In this document: piece after piece, positions 34,601 through 45,290 of the stretch
How positions within the stretch are numbered: the first letter of the stretch is position 1
Layout: each line of letters opens with the position of its first letter
Assembly (NCBI GenBank): GCA_035048815.1
Contig: JAUCBN010000022.1
Coordinates: 20,243,001-20,307,000, forward strand
Length of the DNA: 64,000 nucleotides
Source of the DNA: Abelmoschus esculentus
Taxonomy: Eukaryota > Streptophyta > Magnoliopsida > Malvales > Malvaceae
Direction: 5' to 3'
Position numbers and translations under genes: made by a program
The notes under the pieces: generated by a model
Databases searched by the model: none
Seen by the model: only the letters and a program-made list of their open reading frames with translations
What the model was told of the DNA's origin: nothing

Positions 34601-35760
34601 CATCTTCCTTCACTATCCATAATGCCTTTGATAGCATTTCTTCTCCTTATATTGCTAGCTCGTGCATGAAAAAAGCTAGTATTTCTATCCCCTTCTTTAA
34701 GCCATTTAATACAAGATCGTTGCCTCCAATAGATTTCATCCTTGTCGAGTACCTCTTTAAGGTTCCCTTTCGCCCTCTTCAAAGCATCCAGATTTGCCTC
34801 TGTAATGTCTTCATTAATTAGCCTCTCAACTTGGAGTTGCAATCGTTTCTTGTCTTTAGAATTTTCCTTCCTTCTCTTAAGTTGCCAAGTTTTGAGATTG
34901 ACACCAACTCTTTTGAATTTTTCCAACACCATCCCCTCTGGACCGCTCCATGAATCTTGCACAATGTGAGAACAATCTGGTTCATTAGACCAACACATAT
35001 CAAAACGGAAGTAGTCCTCGAAACCACTTATCCTTGCTTGTTTAGTGTCCGTATTTAGGAGAAGGAAACAATGATCAGACTCTTTAGAGAATTCGGTGAT
35101 CACCTCAAATTGACCAAAGGAGTGCAACCAAGGAGTGTTAGCCACAAAACGATCAAGTCTTTGCTTGATGTGGTTTTCAATGGAGTCCCCATAATGCCAC
35201 ATGAACCAGCCTCTGCTTGGTTTGATATCCCACAAGCCATTCCTTTCAAGAGCATCTCTAAAGCAATCCATCTCCACCCTTGGTTTCCTCCTACCACCAG
35301 CCTTTTCATTCAAGCATAAGATGTCATTAAGGTCACCCCCCAAAAGCCAAGGTAATTGAGATTCCCCTTTAAGCCTATCAAGTAATTCCCAATCAACATG
35401 CTTCATAGGTCGATAGGTTGTTCCATACATTCCGGTAAAACAAAATTTTTTTGTCTCAACCGAAACTTCAACATCAATGTGGGCATTGGAGAAAGACAGT
35501 AGGTCAATTGTTATACTATCTTTCCACAATAATAACAAACCAACACAACTATCCGAACGAGCAACATCAATGGCCCCAAACATGTTTAATTTTCTACAAA
35601 CAAAATCGATCTTATTCTTCAACAATCTAGTTTCACTAATAAACAGAAGGTCAGGATTGTTCAAGGTAACGTACCTTGACAAGGCTTGAACTGTTACGAG
35701 GTTTCCCAAGCCTCGACAGTTCCAGCATAGTATTTTCATGGCTCCCGGTGGGGCTGACAC
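31685..35760 (-). pseudogene. LINE A ORF2: endonuclease, reverse transcriptase, RNase H
   Basis: It starts with an ATG at 35760, overlapping ORF1 by 25 bp. Residues 1-230 are an APE-type endonuclease (KILCWNCRGLGN, LLGGDLNDILCLNEKAGGRR, SDHCFLLL). The reverse transcriptase follows (SPGIDGLPTSFFRKFW, FRPISLCNMVYKTYSKVLVN, GLRQGDPLSPYLFLF, catalytic YADD near 33681-33692). Then come a zinc-binding zf-RVT segment near 32.4-32.6 kb and a C-terminal RNase H (31685-32122). Three breaks are clear. An in-frame TGA near 33976 and a TAG near 32962 both sit where copy B or the family has Trp. A frameshift lies near 32.7 kb. The protein would nick DNA and copy its RNA at the nick. Confidence 0.9.
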
Positions 35761-36867
35761 TCAGCCTCCACCGATATAGGTGCCTTAAGAGGGGACACCA
35801 CCTCCTGTCCAATTTCGTAAACATCTGAGGGGGGGCAATGCATCGACTTAGCCTTCTTGGACTTCTTCGTGGAATACACATCCAATTTATTTTTCAATGA
35901 TTGTTTAGCACCATTGACTTTGGATGGTACCGAGGATTGAGCCATTGATTGGGACGGGTCCATCAACATACCGGGTGCTTTAGTCTTGGCTACCTCATCC
36001 AAATTTCCAAAGGTAGCTTTCTCACTCGAGTTTGAGTCCTGGCTTTTTTTTGTAAACACAATTCTCGGTTTCTGTTTCTTGCAGGAGTTCCCAGTACTAC
36101 TCCTTGTATTTTCTACTCTTAGCCACTCCCTAAATTGGAAATTAGGGTTGTTGCCTTCGGGTAAGTCCGGACATAATGTGTATTCGTGGCCAATAATGCC
36201 GCAATAGAAGCAGTACTTTGGAAGTCTCTCATAATTGGCCAAACAGATTCGCGGTTGACCTGTTTTGATGTTCTTCCCCAAAGTAATACACCTCTTGAGG
36301 GGCTTTCTACTATCAAGCTCCACTCGGATTCGAAGGAACTCACCGGTACATCCATCCTCATCACGCAAGTCTGTTGTAATGCTCTTCCCAAATTTATTGC
36401 CACCGCTTCACCCACCCGACTTGTCATGTATCCCAACGGGACATCATAGATTCGAATCCAAATAGGGAGAGGGTTAAAGTCATAATCCTTTGGACTGAGC
36501 AGACGATTGAATGATTTAATAGCAAGGAGTTCACCATCAAAGGTCCAAGGACATCTCCCTAACACAAAATCTTTGTCGTCCTCCCTTTTAAACTTGAACA
36601 AGAACATGTTCGGCCTAAGGGAGGTTGCTTCATCAAGAGGGTGTTCCTTCCACACCGAGAAGAACACTCTAATGAGCTTCGGGCCATCGACAATGTTTGG
36701 GGACACAAGTTTCCCAACTATCCATTTTTCCCCCCTTCAACTGGTTCATTACCCAACTCTTTAATTTCATCCGTGACCAATAGCTCCTCTTTGGTGAATT
36801 GTAGCCCTTCCATTTGTTTGACAAGCTCAATCTGAGATACCTCCATCATTTTCTCACTCGAAGCCAT
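35736..36867 (-). pseudogene. LINE A ORF1: DUF4283-type RNA-binding protein with CCHC knuckle
   Basis: From the ATG at 36867 the product reads MASSEKMMEVSQIELVKQME, then a DUF4283 domain (RCPWTFDGELLAIKSFN, PIWIRIYDVPLGYM). It ends with a zinc knuckle, CFYCGIIGHEYTLC, preceded by RICLANYERLPKY. A Lys/Ser-rich tail overlaps the ORF2 start. Two frame changes, near 36715 (in a G run) and near 36365, break the product into three frames. Plant L1 ORF1 proteins of this type bind the LINE RNA. Confidence 0.85.
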
Positions 36868-37827
36868 GAGAGCAAGCAACCAAAGATAAAAACGCAAGGA
36901 ACCAACAAGAGAGATAGCCACTCTTTTGGGCAAATGATGGTTGAAAGAGTGATATGTTCCCTCTACCCTATTGTCCGATCCTCAATCGAATAGGGACAAA
37001 ATAAAATTTTCAATTAATGACCAGCAGCTTTCCCTTCTTTTTCGAGTAGAGCACCTTTCCCAGATTAGCAAAACTGGAATCTGCTAGTCGTACGGACCAG
37101 TACTGCAGGTACTATTCTGGGCAAATAGTACACTGCTCCAGCTTTTCAATCCGAGGCATGTAGTCTGATATTTGATTACGATGGGACATGATGGATTAAG
37201 CGCCTTGGGCTCGGGAAGGCTGCTATTCTTTACAACAATATAACAGGTTGACCTTCCAAAATTAGGCCAACCATCAGAACCTACGATGCGACCTAGGTGT
37301 AGTAAGTTCGCCCGATGGGGTAATAATCTGAAATTTACCCTCCCCTATCTTCGAAAAAGTTGATTTTCTTAATTAATGGGGCTGAGAACAGTAACCATGG
37401 GCGGGAAAAATTAAGCCGTGGGTAAAAAACGCGCCAATAGTTCGTCTTCTTCCTTTGGACACCGGGATATTTTTTTCGATCGTCAGAAAATTTTAAGCCA
37501 CCCAATAATAAGCTTATTAATCGGAACTTTGGACGAAGGCCCATCCATAGGGCCTCAAACATCGAACGGACACCCTCATTGTGTGGGAAAACCCAAATAA
37601 AGCATCAAAAATTAATCATATAAATTATTCTGGTCGACGCTGTCGCACCATCGGACGTGCCGGCCATCACCGTCGAGACAAGGGACCACACCGCTGGCAC
37701 TCGCTGGCCTCCCTCAGGCCTCATGGGCGTTGGAGACCGAGCCCCCCCTCGGGCGTCGACTGGAGTCGTGGATCACTCCCCCTAAAGAGCTAAAAAAACA
37801 TTGCATGAATGTCCCCGGTAGATATTG
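36868..37827 (-). other. 5' untranslated region of LINE A
   Basis: The minus strand begins CAATATCTACCGGGGAC at 37827 and contains a single monomer-like block (to about 37440) followed by a unique leader (37440-36868). The same leader lies upstream of LINE B. Compared with B, all upstream monomers are absent. The AT-poor 5' edge joins directly to the A-rich tail of LINE B. Confidence 0.65.
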
Positions 37828-37855
37828 TTTTATTTTGAAAGTTGGATTGTATTAC

Positions 37856-40800
37856 TTAGCCATAGATGACATCATCAATTACATAGCTTTGAATACAATC
37901 TGGAACCTCATAAGAGAAAGTAAAAGCATCATTACAAGTGATGGCCCATTGGGCAAGTGTGTGCGCAACTCGGTTTGCATCACGACAAATGTGAATAACT
38001 TTGAATCCAGCATTCTCTCGAAGTATAAAAAAGGATTCTGAGAGGTGCGAGGCAGTGATAGACCGATCAAGTTCCTTGGCATTTACTTTGTTGATGATTG
38101 CAATCGAGTCTCCCTCCACAACAATATTGAGCCAATTTCCAGCAACGACCATTTGGAGGCCTAACGTGAGGGCACATGCTTCGGCAGTTTCAGCACTATG
38201 AGACCCTTCAAGTTTAAAAGCATTCGCGTCAATGATCAGGCCATTACAATTTCGTGCCACGGCTGTGATGGAGGCATCTCCTGAATCTGCGAAAAAGGCA
38301 GCATCAACATTGATCTTAATGATCTCATTTGCTGGGCAGGTCCATTTTTTAGCCCTGCTGCATGGCACTTGGGTGCTAGTATGCTCATCATGGGCAGCAA
38401 CATTAAAATCTGAGGCAAGGAGTTGGGCATAATCAATGACAACCCTTACAGGGAGAAGCTTGTTCTCATGATGGAGCTTGTTTCTCCGATTCCAGAGGTT
38501 CCAAAGCAGGACAATGAGGAGATTAAACTGGTCTTTGTTGAGCACTTCTAAACATTCCTCCAATCAAGCCTTGCAATTCGGAAAAGGACCACGAGGCAGG
38601 ATAAGCGATAAGGCAAAAAGGTCGAAGACTTCTTTGAGGCATGGGCATTCTCAAAAGGCATGAAGGCATGTCTCCAGGTCATTTTGGCAGAATTTACAAG
38701 TGCCCGAGGAGAGGCCAGCATTAACAAGTTTTTGCCCAGTAGGAAAGGCATCTTGGCAAAGTCTTCAACCAAAGATTCTGATTTTTTGGAGGGTAGGTAG
38801 CTTTGCCATGGCCTTCCATATGGAGGAATTGTTTCGGTCAGTTCTGCTGCTCCTTTGAGAGAGAAGCCAATTATAACCTGACCTTGTGGAGTACATACCC
38901 GATGAATGGTTGCTCCAAAGAAGGATGTCTTCAGGGACAGGTGCAATGGGGCAACGACTGATGAGGGTGGCATTATTCTGCGAGAAAACCTGGTTCAGTT
39001 TAATAATGTTCCAGGCAGCAACATTAGGAACCATGAACTCGCCACATTTAACGGGGCAGATAGCATTATCGAGGTGGGATCCCTCAAGAGCAATGGGTTT
39101 AGCACATCCCCACCTATCTTGAAAAATGCACACATCACTATTAATACTGAGCCGCCAATGAAAGTCATCTTTAATCGCTTTTTTAGCTTTGTAAATGCCA
39201 CTCCAAATGAAGGAAGTTTTGTCACCTTGCTTGGCCTCAAGGATATTACCATTAGGAAAATACTTGGCCGAGAGAACTTTGAAGCAAAGAGAGTCCTTGG
39301 AACAAATGAGTCTCCAAACTTGCTTGGCAAGCAATGCAAGGTTGAAGAGCTTCAAATCTCTAAAGCCAAGTCCGTTAGCACCCTTCGGTTGACAAAGGTT
39401 CTTCCAAGCCACATGGGGCCAGCCACGGTCTTTTGCTTTCCCAGACCACCAAAAGCTTCGAATGGTAGAGACCATAGGGTCCAAGATATAATCAGGGAGA
39501 AGGAAGCACGCCATTGCATACGCTGGGACTGCTTGGGCAACCGATTTAATGAGCACTTCCCTTCTCCCGTAGGAGAAGAGGTTCTTGGTCCAGCTACACA
39601 CCCTCTTATCAATGTTAACATCTAAGTAGTCAAGGGCCTCGGTCTTGTTTTTGCCCACAATTAGAGGAAGGCCTAGATAGTGGCCAATGGTCAATTCCTC
39701 TCGCATGCCAAGGGTCTCGATAATGGCTGATTTACATTGTTGGCTCATCCCATTACTGAAGTAGATAGAGGATTTATCTACATTGATTTTTTGCCCCGAT
39801 GAAGCTTCATAGATAGAGAGAACTTGTTTCAAACGCTCAGCCTCTTCAATCAAATTCCGGATGAACAAAATGCAGTCATCAGCGTAGAGGAGGTGGTTCA
39901 CCCTTGGGCCATGCATGCTTGCCCTTACCCCTCTAATAAGACCCTCTCTTTGGTCCTTTAGAAGCAAGGCCGAAAGTTCCTGTGTGCAAAAAAGGAACAA
40001 ATATGGGGACAGGGGGTCTCCTTGTCTTAAGCCTTTGGTGGGGCGAAAGAAATCTGAAATAGCACTGTTAATTCTGAGGCAAAAGGAAACAGAAGAGACA
40101 CAAGACATGATAATGTCAACCCACTTGGCAGCAAAGCCCATTTTAAGCATAACATCATTTAAAAAGTTCCATTCAACTCTATCAAAAGCTTTCTCCATAT
40201 CAAGTTTGATAGAAGGATATTTGTTAGGTTCATTCTTAGAACCTTTAAGGTAATAGAGCAGTTCATGGGCAATGACAACATTATCAGAGATGATTCTTCT
40301 AGAAACAAAAGCACTCTGATTTTCAGCAATACACAAAGGCATCAAGGGCTTAAGGCGATTAACAATCATTTTCGAGCAAGTTTTATAAACAACATTGCAG
40401 AGGCTAATCGGTCTAAAGTTCTTCATAAGGGTCGGGTTATCTATTTTCGGAATGAGAACAATGACCGTTTGATTAGCATCACTCATGCTTATTTTTCCAT
40501 TAAGCAAGTCAAGGCAAAGCATGCAAAAATCAGCGGAAAGAATAGACCAGAATTTCCGATAGAACGAGGCTGGAAGGCCATCAATACCTGGTGCCTTGTT
40601 GGGATGAATTTGGAAGAAAGCTCTCTTCACATCCTCTACTGTGAATTCGGTACATAGCTTGTCATTCATCTCCGAAGTGATGCAAGGCTCAATGGCATCC
40701 AAGATCATGTTGGAGGTGGTGGCAGAATCTGATTGGTAGAGTTTGGAGAAGAATTTAATAGCCACCTGCAAGACATTTTCGGTTCCCTCCATCCAGGTCC

Positions 40801-41930
40801 CCTCATTGTTCTCAATGCCTTTGAGCATGTTCTTTTTTCTACGAGAGTTTGCTCTAGCATGGAAGAAACCAGTGTTACGGTCACCTTCCTTAAGCCACTG
40901 GACCCTTGATCTTTGCCTCCAGTAGATTTCTTCTTTATCCAGCAAGGCCTTCAACTCAACTTTGGAATTTTTCAACTCCTCAAGGTTTGAATCAGTGATC
41001 GGTTTGTCGAGAAGGTATTCAATCCTTTTTTGGAGTTGATTCTTGCGTTTGACAGAAGTCTTTCTACGTTCCGATTGCCAATTAGATAGGTTGGCTCCAA
41101 CGTGCCCCATTACTATTTGCCCAAGATTGATTGACAATGTTGAGGCATTCCTCCTCGTTAGCCCAACAAGTGACAATGTTGAGGCATTCCTCCTCGTTAG
41201 CCCCCCTTGGCTAGGGCCACCTTCCGTATGAAGTAGGAGGAGGCAATGGTCTGAATCTTTAGTAAATTCTGTGGTGACTTTGCATTGGCCAAAGGCACTC
41301 AACCATGGGATGGTGGCCACAAAGCGATCAATCCTCTCCTTTATGTGAAACAGTGTCCCCAAAGTACCAAGTGAACCATCCTCTGCTTGGTTTAATGTCC
41401 CATAGTCCATTGCGTTCGAGGGCACATCGAAAGGCATCCATGTCCACTTTCGGCTTCCTTCTGCCACCAGCTTTCTCATTCGATCCCAAGATAGCATTGA
41501 GGTCCCCCCCAAGAAGCCAAGGCAAATCCGAGATATCCCTCAATTTATCAAGAAGTTCCCAATCGAGGTGTTTTTTCGATCGATCATAGGTGTCATACAT
41601 TCCAGTAAAACGGAAATTCAGAGGGCCTTTTGAAACAATAACATCGATGTGCGAGTTTGAGTAAGAAAGGAGGTCAACTTGTAAACCCTCCTTCCATAGC
41701 AAGAGCAGGCCAACACAAGAATCACTTTTCTCAACATCAATGCAGCCATGCATTCTCAATCTTCTACGGACACCATCAGTTTTATTCTTAAACAGACGCG
41801 ACTCACTAATAAAGATCAAACAGGGATCGTGCAAGGTTATGTACCTTGACAAGGCTTGAACTGTACCAGAGTTTCCCAGGCCCCGACAGTTCCAACATAG
41901 GGTCTTCATTGCTCCCGGTGGGGCTAGCAA
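37856..41930 (-). pseudogene. LINE B ORF2: endonuclease, reverse transcriptase, RNase H
   Basis: The ATG at 41930 opens MLAPPGAMKTLCWNCRGLGN. The endonuclease shifts frame near 41340. The 915-codon frame 38765-41512 then carries the rest of the endonuclease and the whole reverse transcriptase (APGIDGLPASFYRKFW, GLRQGDPLSPYLFLFC, catalytic YADD near 39875-39886). After a TGA where GWRLC is expected, the zf-RVT segment and RNase H (37856 to about 38400) continue, with two further TGA codons near 38650 and 38562. A 39-bp in-frame tandem duplication (TRRNASTLSLVGL repeated, 41132-41203) lies in the linker. The RT core is unusually well preserved. Confidence 0.9.
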
Positions 41931-42240
41931 CCAGCCTCCACCGATATAAGTGTCTTGAGAGGTGACACTGCCTCCGTATCAATTTCCACTTTATTGGAAG
42001 GAGCAACGAGCTGAGTTTCCACCTTCTTTCCATGTTTCCAGCAAGCATCATCAAGAGAGAAGGGAGACCAAGGACGATGGAGGTGGCGCTCATTTGGTGG
42101 CCAAAGTTCAAGAAATTCAGTTTCCCGATGGGGGTGGCGCTCATTAATTTTCCCCCAGCCTTTAGAGGCCCTAAGGACGATATTCTGGTTCGAAATTGGC
42201 TTTTCAGCCTGCACACTGCTGCAAATCCAGTGCTGGCGGG
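41924..42240 (-). pseudogene. LINE B ORF1 remnant
   Basis: Only the very end of ORF1 is visible: AVSPLKTLISVEAGC matches the C-terminus of LINE A ORF1 (VVSPLKAPISVEAEC). The DUF4283 domain and CCHC knuckle, about 1 kb in LINE A, are gone. Upstream text from about 42240 aligns with the LINE A leader, so an internal deletion of roughly 1 kb is inferred. A short duplicated phrase, GGTGGCGCTCATT, occurs at about 42090 and 42134. Confidence 0.65.
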
Positions 42241-44523
42241 TTGACTTTCCCGAAATACACCCGACTGCCCCTGGTGCAGGTACTGTCCGTACGACAGTTT
42301 CCGAAAGTAGCGAGAAAGAGGAAATGGTCCGCGCCTTGGGCCTTTCAAGCATGTTACACATTATTATCCGATTGTAGGTGCTATTTTGGGCAAAAAGTAC
42401 ACTGCTCCAACTTTCCAAACCGAGACATGTAATCAAAAATTTGATTACGATGGGACCCGATGGATTAGGTACCTTGGGCTCGGGACCTTGGGCTCGGGAA
42501 GGCTGCTATTTTTTGCAACACAATAGCATGTTGACCTTCCAAAATTAGGCCAACCATCAGCACCAGCGGTACGACCTAGGAGTAGCAGATCTGCCCGAAG
42601 GGGTAATAATCTGAAATTTACCCACCCCCTAGCTTTGAAAAAGCTGATTTTCTTGATTGATGGGGCTATGAACAGTAACCATGGGCGGGAAAAAATTAAG
42701 TCGTGGGTAAACAGCGCACGAAAAGTTCATCTTCTTCCTTGGGACATCAGGACACTTTTTCCGATCATCGGAAAATTTTAAGCCACCATATGACAAGCTA
42801 AATGATCGATATTTCGGACGACGGTCCACCCATGGGGCCTCAAGCTTCGATCAAAACCCTCCAAAGTGCGGAAAAATCCAACTAAGGGGTCGAAAATCCA
42901 TCGTTTTAATTTTTCTGGCAGCCGCCGCCGCACCGTCGGACATGCCGGACACCACCGTCGGGATAAGGGACCACACCGCTGGCACTCGCTGGCCTCCCCC
43001 AGGCCTCACGGGCGCTGGAGACCGAGCCCCCCCTCGAGCGTCGGCTAGGGTCGCGGATCACTCCCCCCTAAAGAGCTAAAAAAACTTTGCAGGAATATCC
43101 CCAGTAGACATTGAGATGTCTGAAATAGGGACACTCGGCTTCCCCGCCACCATGGTGCGATAGTGATGGCCCAAGCAGCGCCCCCATGGTGCGATAACTG
43201 TCGGCCACTCGTCGGGAAGGGACAACGACATTGTTGCACTACACGGTACCCTCCGACCATACGAACCACCAACAAGTACACTCGGTTTCCCCGCCACCAT
43301 GGTGCGAGAGTGATGGCCCGAGTAGCACCCCCAAGGTGCGATAACTGTCGGCCACTCGTCGGGAGGGGCCAAGGACGTTGTTGCACTACACAGTACTCTC
43401 TGACCATACGAACCACTATCACGTCGGTCCTCCTAGCCCCATAATTGGACCCTTCGTCCATGAAAACAGCCCCGATGGGCGACAAACCAACAGGACCACC
43501 ACCACCATGGGCTCCTCCTCCAAGCTCTTCTCGACCAGTCAAGGCCCTCCCTTGAGCATGATGCTTCGAAGAAGGGGAGAGAAGAGTGAAAACTATACAA
43601 CGGAGGCAACCTCCATCACCATGAACCGTAATCAAAGCTCGACGGTGAGGGTGGTCGAGAAAGCACCGACCATCACAAGGTGGCCACTGTTCCAGACCCC
43701 CTAAAGAGCTTAAAAAACACCCTAGAAAAACACCCTAGAAGACATTGCTTTACTTGAAACGGAGACATTTCTAGAGAGAAGTCAGAGGATTTTCTCACAC
43801 TAGAACCCCTTCCCCGCTCCCTCGTCCCCTCCCCGGTAGATATTGGGATGTCTGAAATAGGGACACTTTTTTCCCCACCACCATGGTGCGATAGCGATGA
43901 CCCGAGCAACGCCCCCATGGTGCGATAATTGTCGGCCTCTCGTCGGGAAGGGAAAGCAACATTGCTGCACCATCCGATACCCTCCGACCTTGCGAACCAC
44001 CATCACGTCGGGCTTCCTAGCCCCATAATCGAACCCCTCATCTATGAAAACAATCCCGATGGGCGGCAAACCAACAAGAATAACACCACCATGGGCTCTT
44101 CCTACGAGCTCTTCTCGACTAGCCAAGGCTCTCCCTTCTGCATGATGCTTCGAAGAAGGGGAGAGAAAAGTGAAAACCATATACCAGAGACAACCTCCAT
44201 CACCATGAACCACTGCTAAAGCTCGACGGTGGGGGTGGCTGAGAAAGCACCGACCACCACAAGGCGGCCACTGTTCCAGACCCCCTAAAGAGCTTAAGAA
44301 ACACCCTGGAAAAGCTACCAGAAGACATTGTCGTGCTTGAAACGGAGACATTTCTTAGAGAGAAGTCAGAGAACTTTCTCACACTTCCCAGTAGACTCTC
44401 CCAGTAAACATTGACTCCCATAAAACATTATCATGCTTGAAACGGGAACATATTTCCTAGAGAGAAGTCAGAGAAAATTTCTAGAGAGAAGTCAGAGAAA
44501 AATCTCTCCATCCCCAGTAGACA
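42241..44523 (-). repeat. LINE B 5' region built of promoter-like monomers
   Basis: On the minus strand, unit starts share CAATRTCTWCYGGGGA-like words at about 44413, 44330, 43845, 43747 and 43113. Two large units are near-copies: 43853-44330, and 43114-43747, which is expanded by an internal 147-bp tandem duplication (43132-43278 and 43279-43425). A different ~355-bp unit lies at 42750-43113, then a single-copy leader. Each large unit carries CACCATGGTGCG palindromic words and ends with CCCCCTAAAGAGC. No conserved protein frame crosses the units. The arrangement resembles monomer promoters of mouse L1. Confidence 0.7.
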
Positions 44524-45138
44524 GAATTATATAAGTATTAGGGAAAACTAGACCCTAATAACAAATATATTAAAAAATAGGTCTCTTATAATAAATATCG
44601 AAAATAAATTTTAAAATTAGACTCTTAATAACAAGTATTAGAAAAAAAGGCGTGACTCTAATAGCAAATAACGATAATAAATAAATTTTAATAGTATATA
44701 TTAAATATATTAAAAATTGTTTTTTAGAGTAATACCTCTAATAATAAGTTTATTAGAAGATAGGCCCCTAATAACAAACATTGCAAAAAATTATGAATTA
44801 AGAATCATAATAAAAAATATTAGGAAAAAAAAATAAGAGTAGACCTAATACAAAATATTAAAAAATAACAAGTTCTAAAAAATAAACTCATATAATAATA
44901 AATATCGAAAAAAATAATAATTAACCTACAATAATAAATATTAAAAAATAAATTATAATTAAAATTAAACATATTCGATAAAAATTAAAATTGAGGGCCC
45001 GACCCTCAGAGACAAACATGTTTATGAGTAAGGTTGCATTTAGGTTACACTTGTAACCTTGATAATATTAAAGTATTTCATTTGAAATCATTAATTAATC
45101 TAATATACGCATTGATAATTTTTTTTTCAAATATGAAG
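44524..45138. repeat. Degenerate AT-rich simple repeats
   Basis: From about 44530 to 44990 the DNA repeats words such as CTAATAACAAATATTA and AATAATAAATATCGAAAA at irregular 45-60 bp spacing. No coding capacity. Confidence 0.5.
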
Positions 45139-45290
45139 AGTGACCTAAATGTAACATTGCCTTTAATTGAGTGATCTAGATATAACATTTAATAATTAAG
45201 TGACCCAAATATAACATTACCTATAATTAAATGATCTAAATATAACTTTTAATAATTAGATAACTTAAATATAACCTTACCCATAATAAG
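45139..45290. repeat. Short tandem repeat, about 30-bp unit
   Basis: The word TGACCTAAATATAACATT and variants start near 45141, 45172, 45201, 45232 and 45261, alternating 31 and 29 bp. Alternate units are more alike, suggesting a 60-bp dimer. Confidence 0.75.

Larger units (their letters stand above)
31655..37827 (-). mobile_element. LINE copy A, L1-type with RNase H, full-length but inactive
   Basis: This is a non-LTR retrotransposon reading right to left: a short 5' region (36868-37827), ORF1 (35736-36867), ORF2 (31685-35760), and a 3' end with an A-rich tail (T9 on the plus strand at 31655-31663). Its 3' tail abuts the 5' end of copy C and its 5' end abuts the tail of copy B, all in one orientation. 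The 5' region shares GGCTCGGGAAGGCTGCTATT and downstream text with copy B. It has two nonsense codons and several frameshifts. Confidence 0.85.
37828..44523 (-). mobile_element. LINE copy B, L1-type with long monomeric 5' region
   Basis: A second L1-type LINE in the same orientation. Its parts are a 5' region with two or more monomers (about 42.0-44.52 kb), a nearly lost ORF1, ORF2 (37856-41930) and a 3' tail TTTCAAAATAAAA ending at 37828. ORF2 is related to LINE A but clearly diverged (roughly three quarters identical by eye), so A and B are separate copies and not a recent duplication. The 5' edge near 44523 is judged from where the monomer words stop. Confidence 0.82.

Noticed and set aside
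38906..39625. 239-codon plus-strand open frame
   Set aside because: It is antisense to the conserved LINE B reverse transcriptase and has no motif of its own.
43045..44351. Several 80-196 codon frames on both strands
   Set aside because: They follow the repeated LINE monomers, shift frame between near-identical units, and reflect the high GC content of the units.
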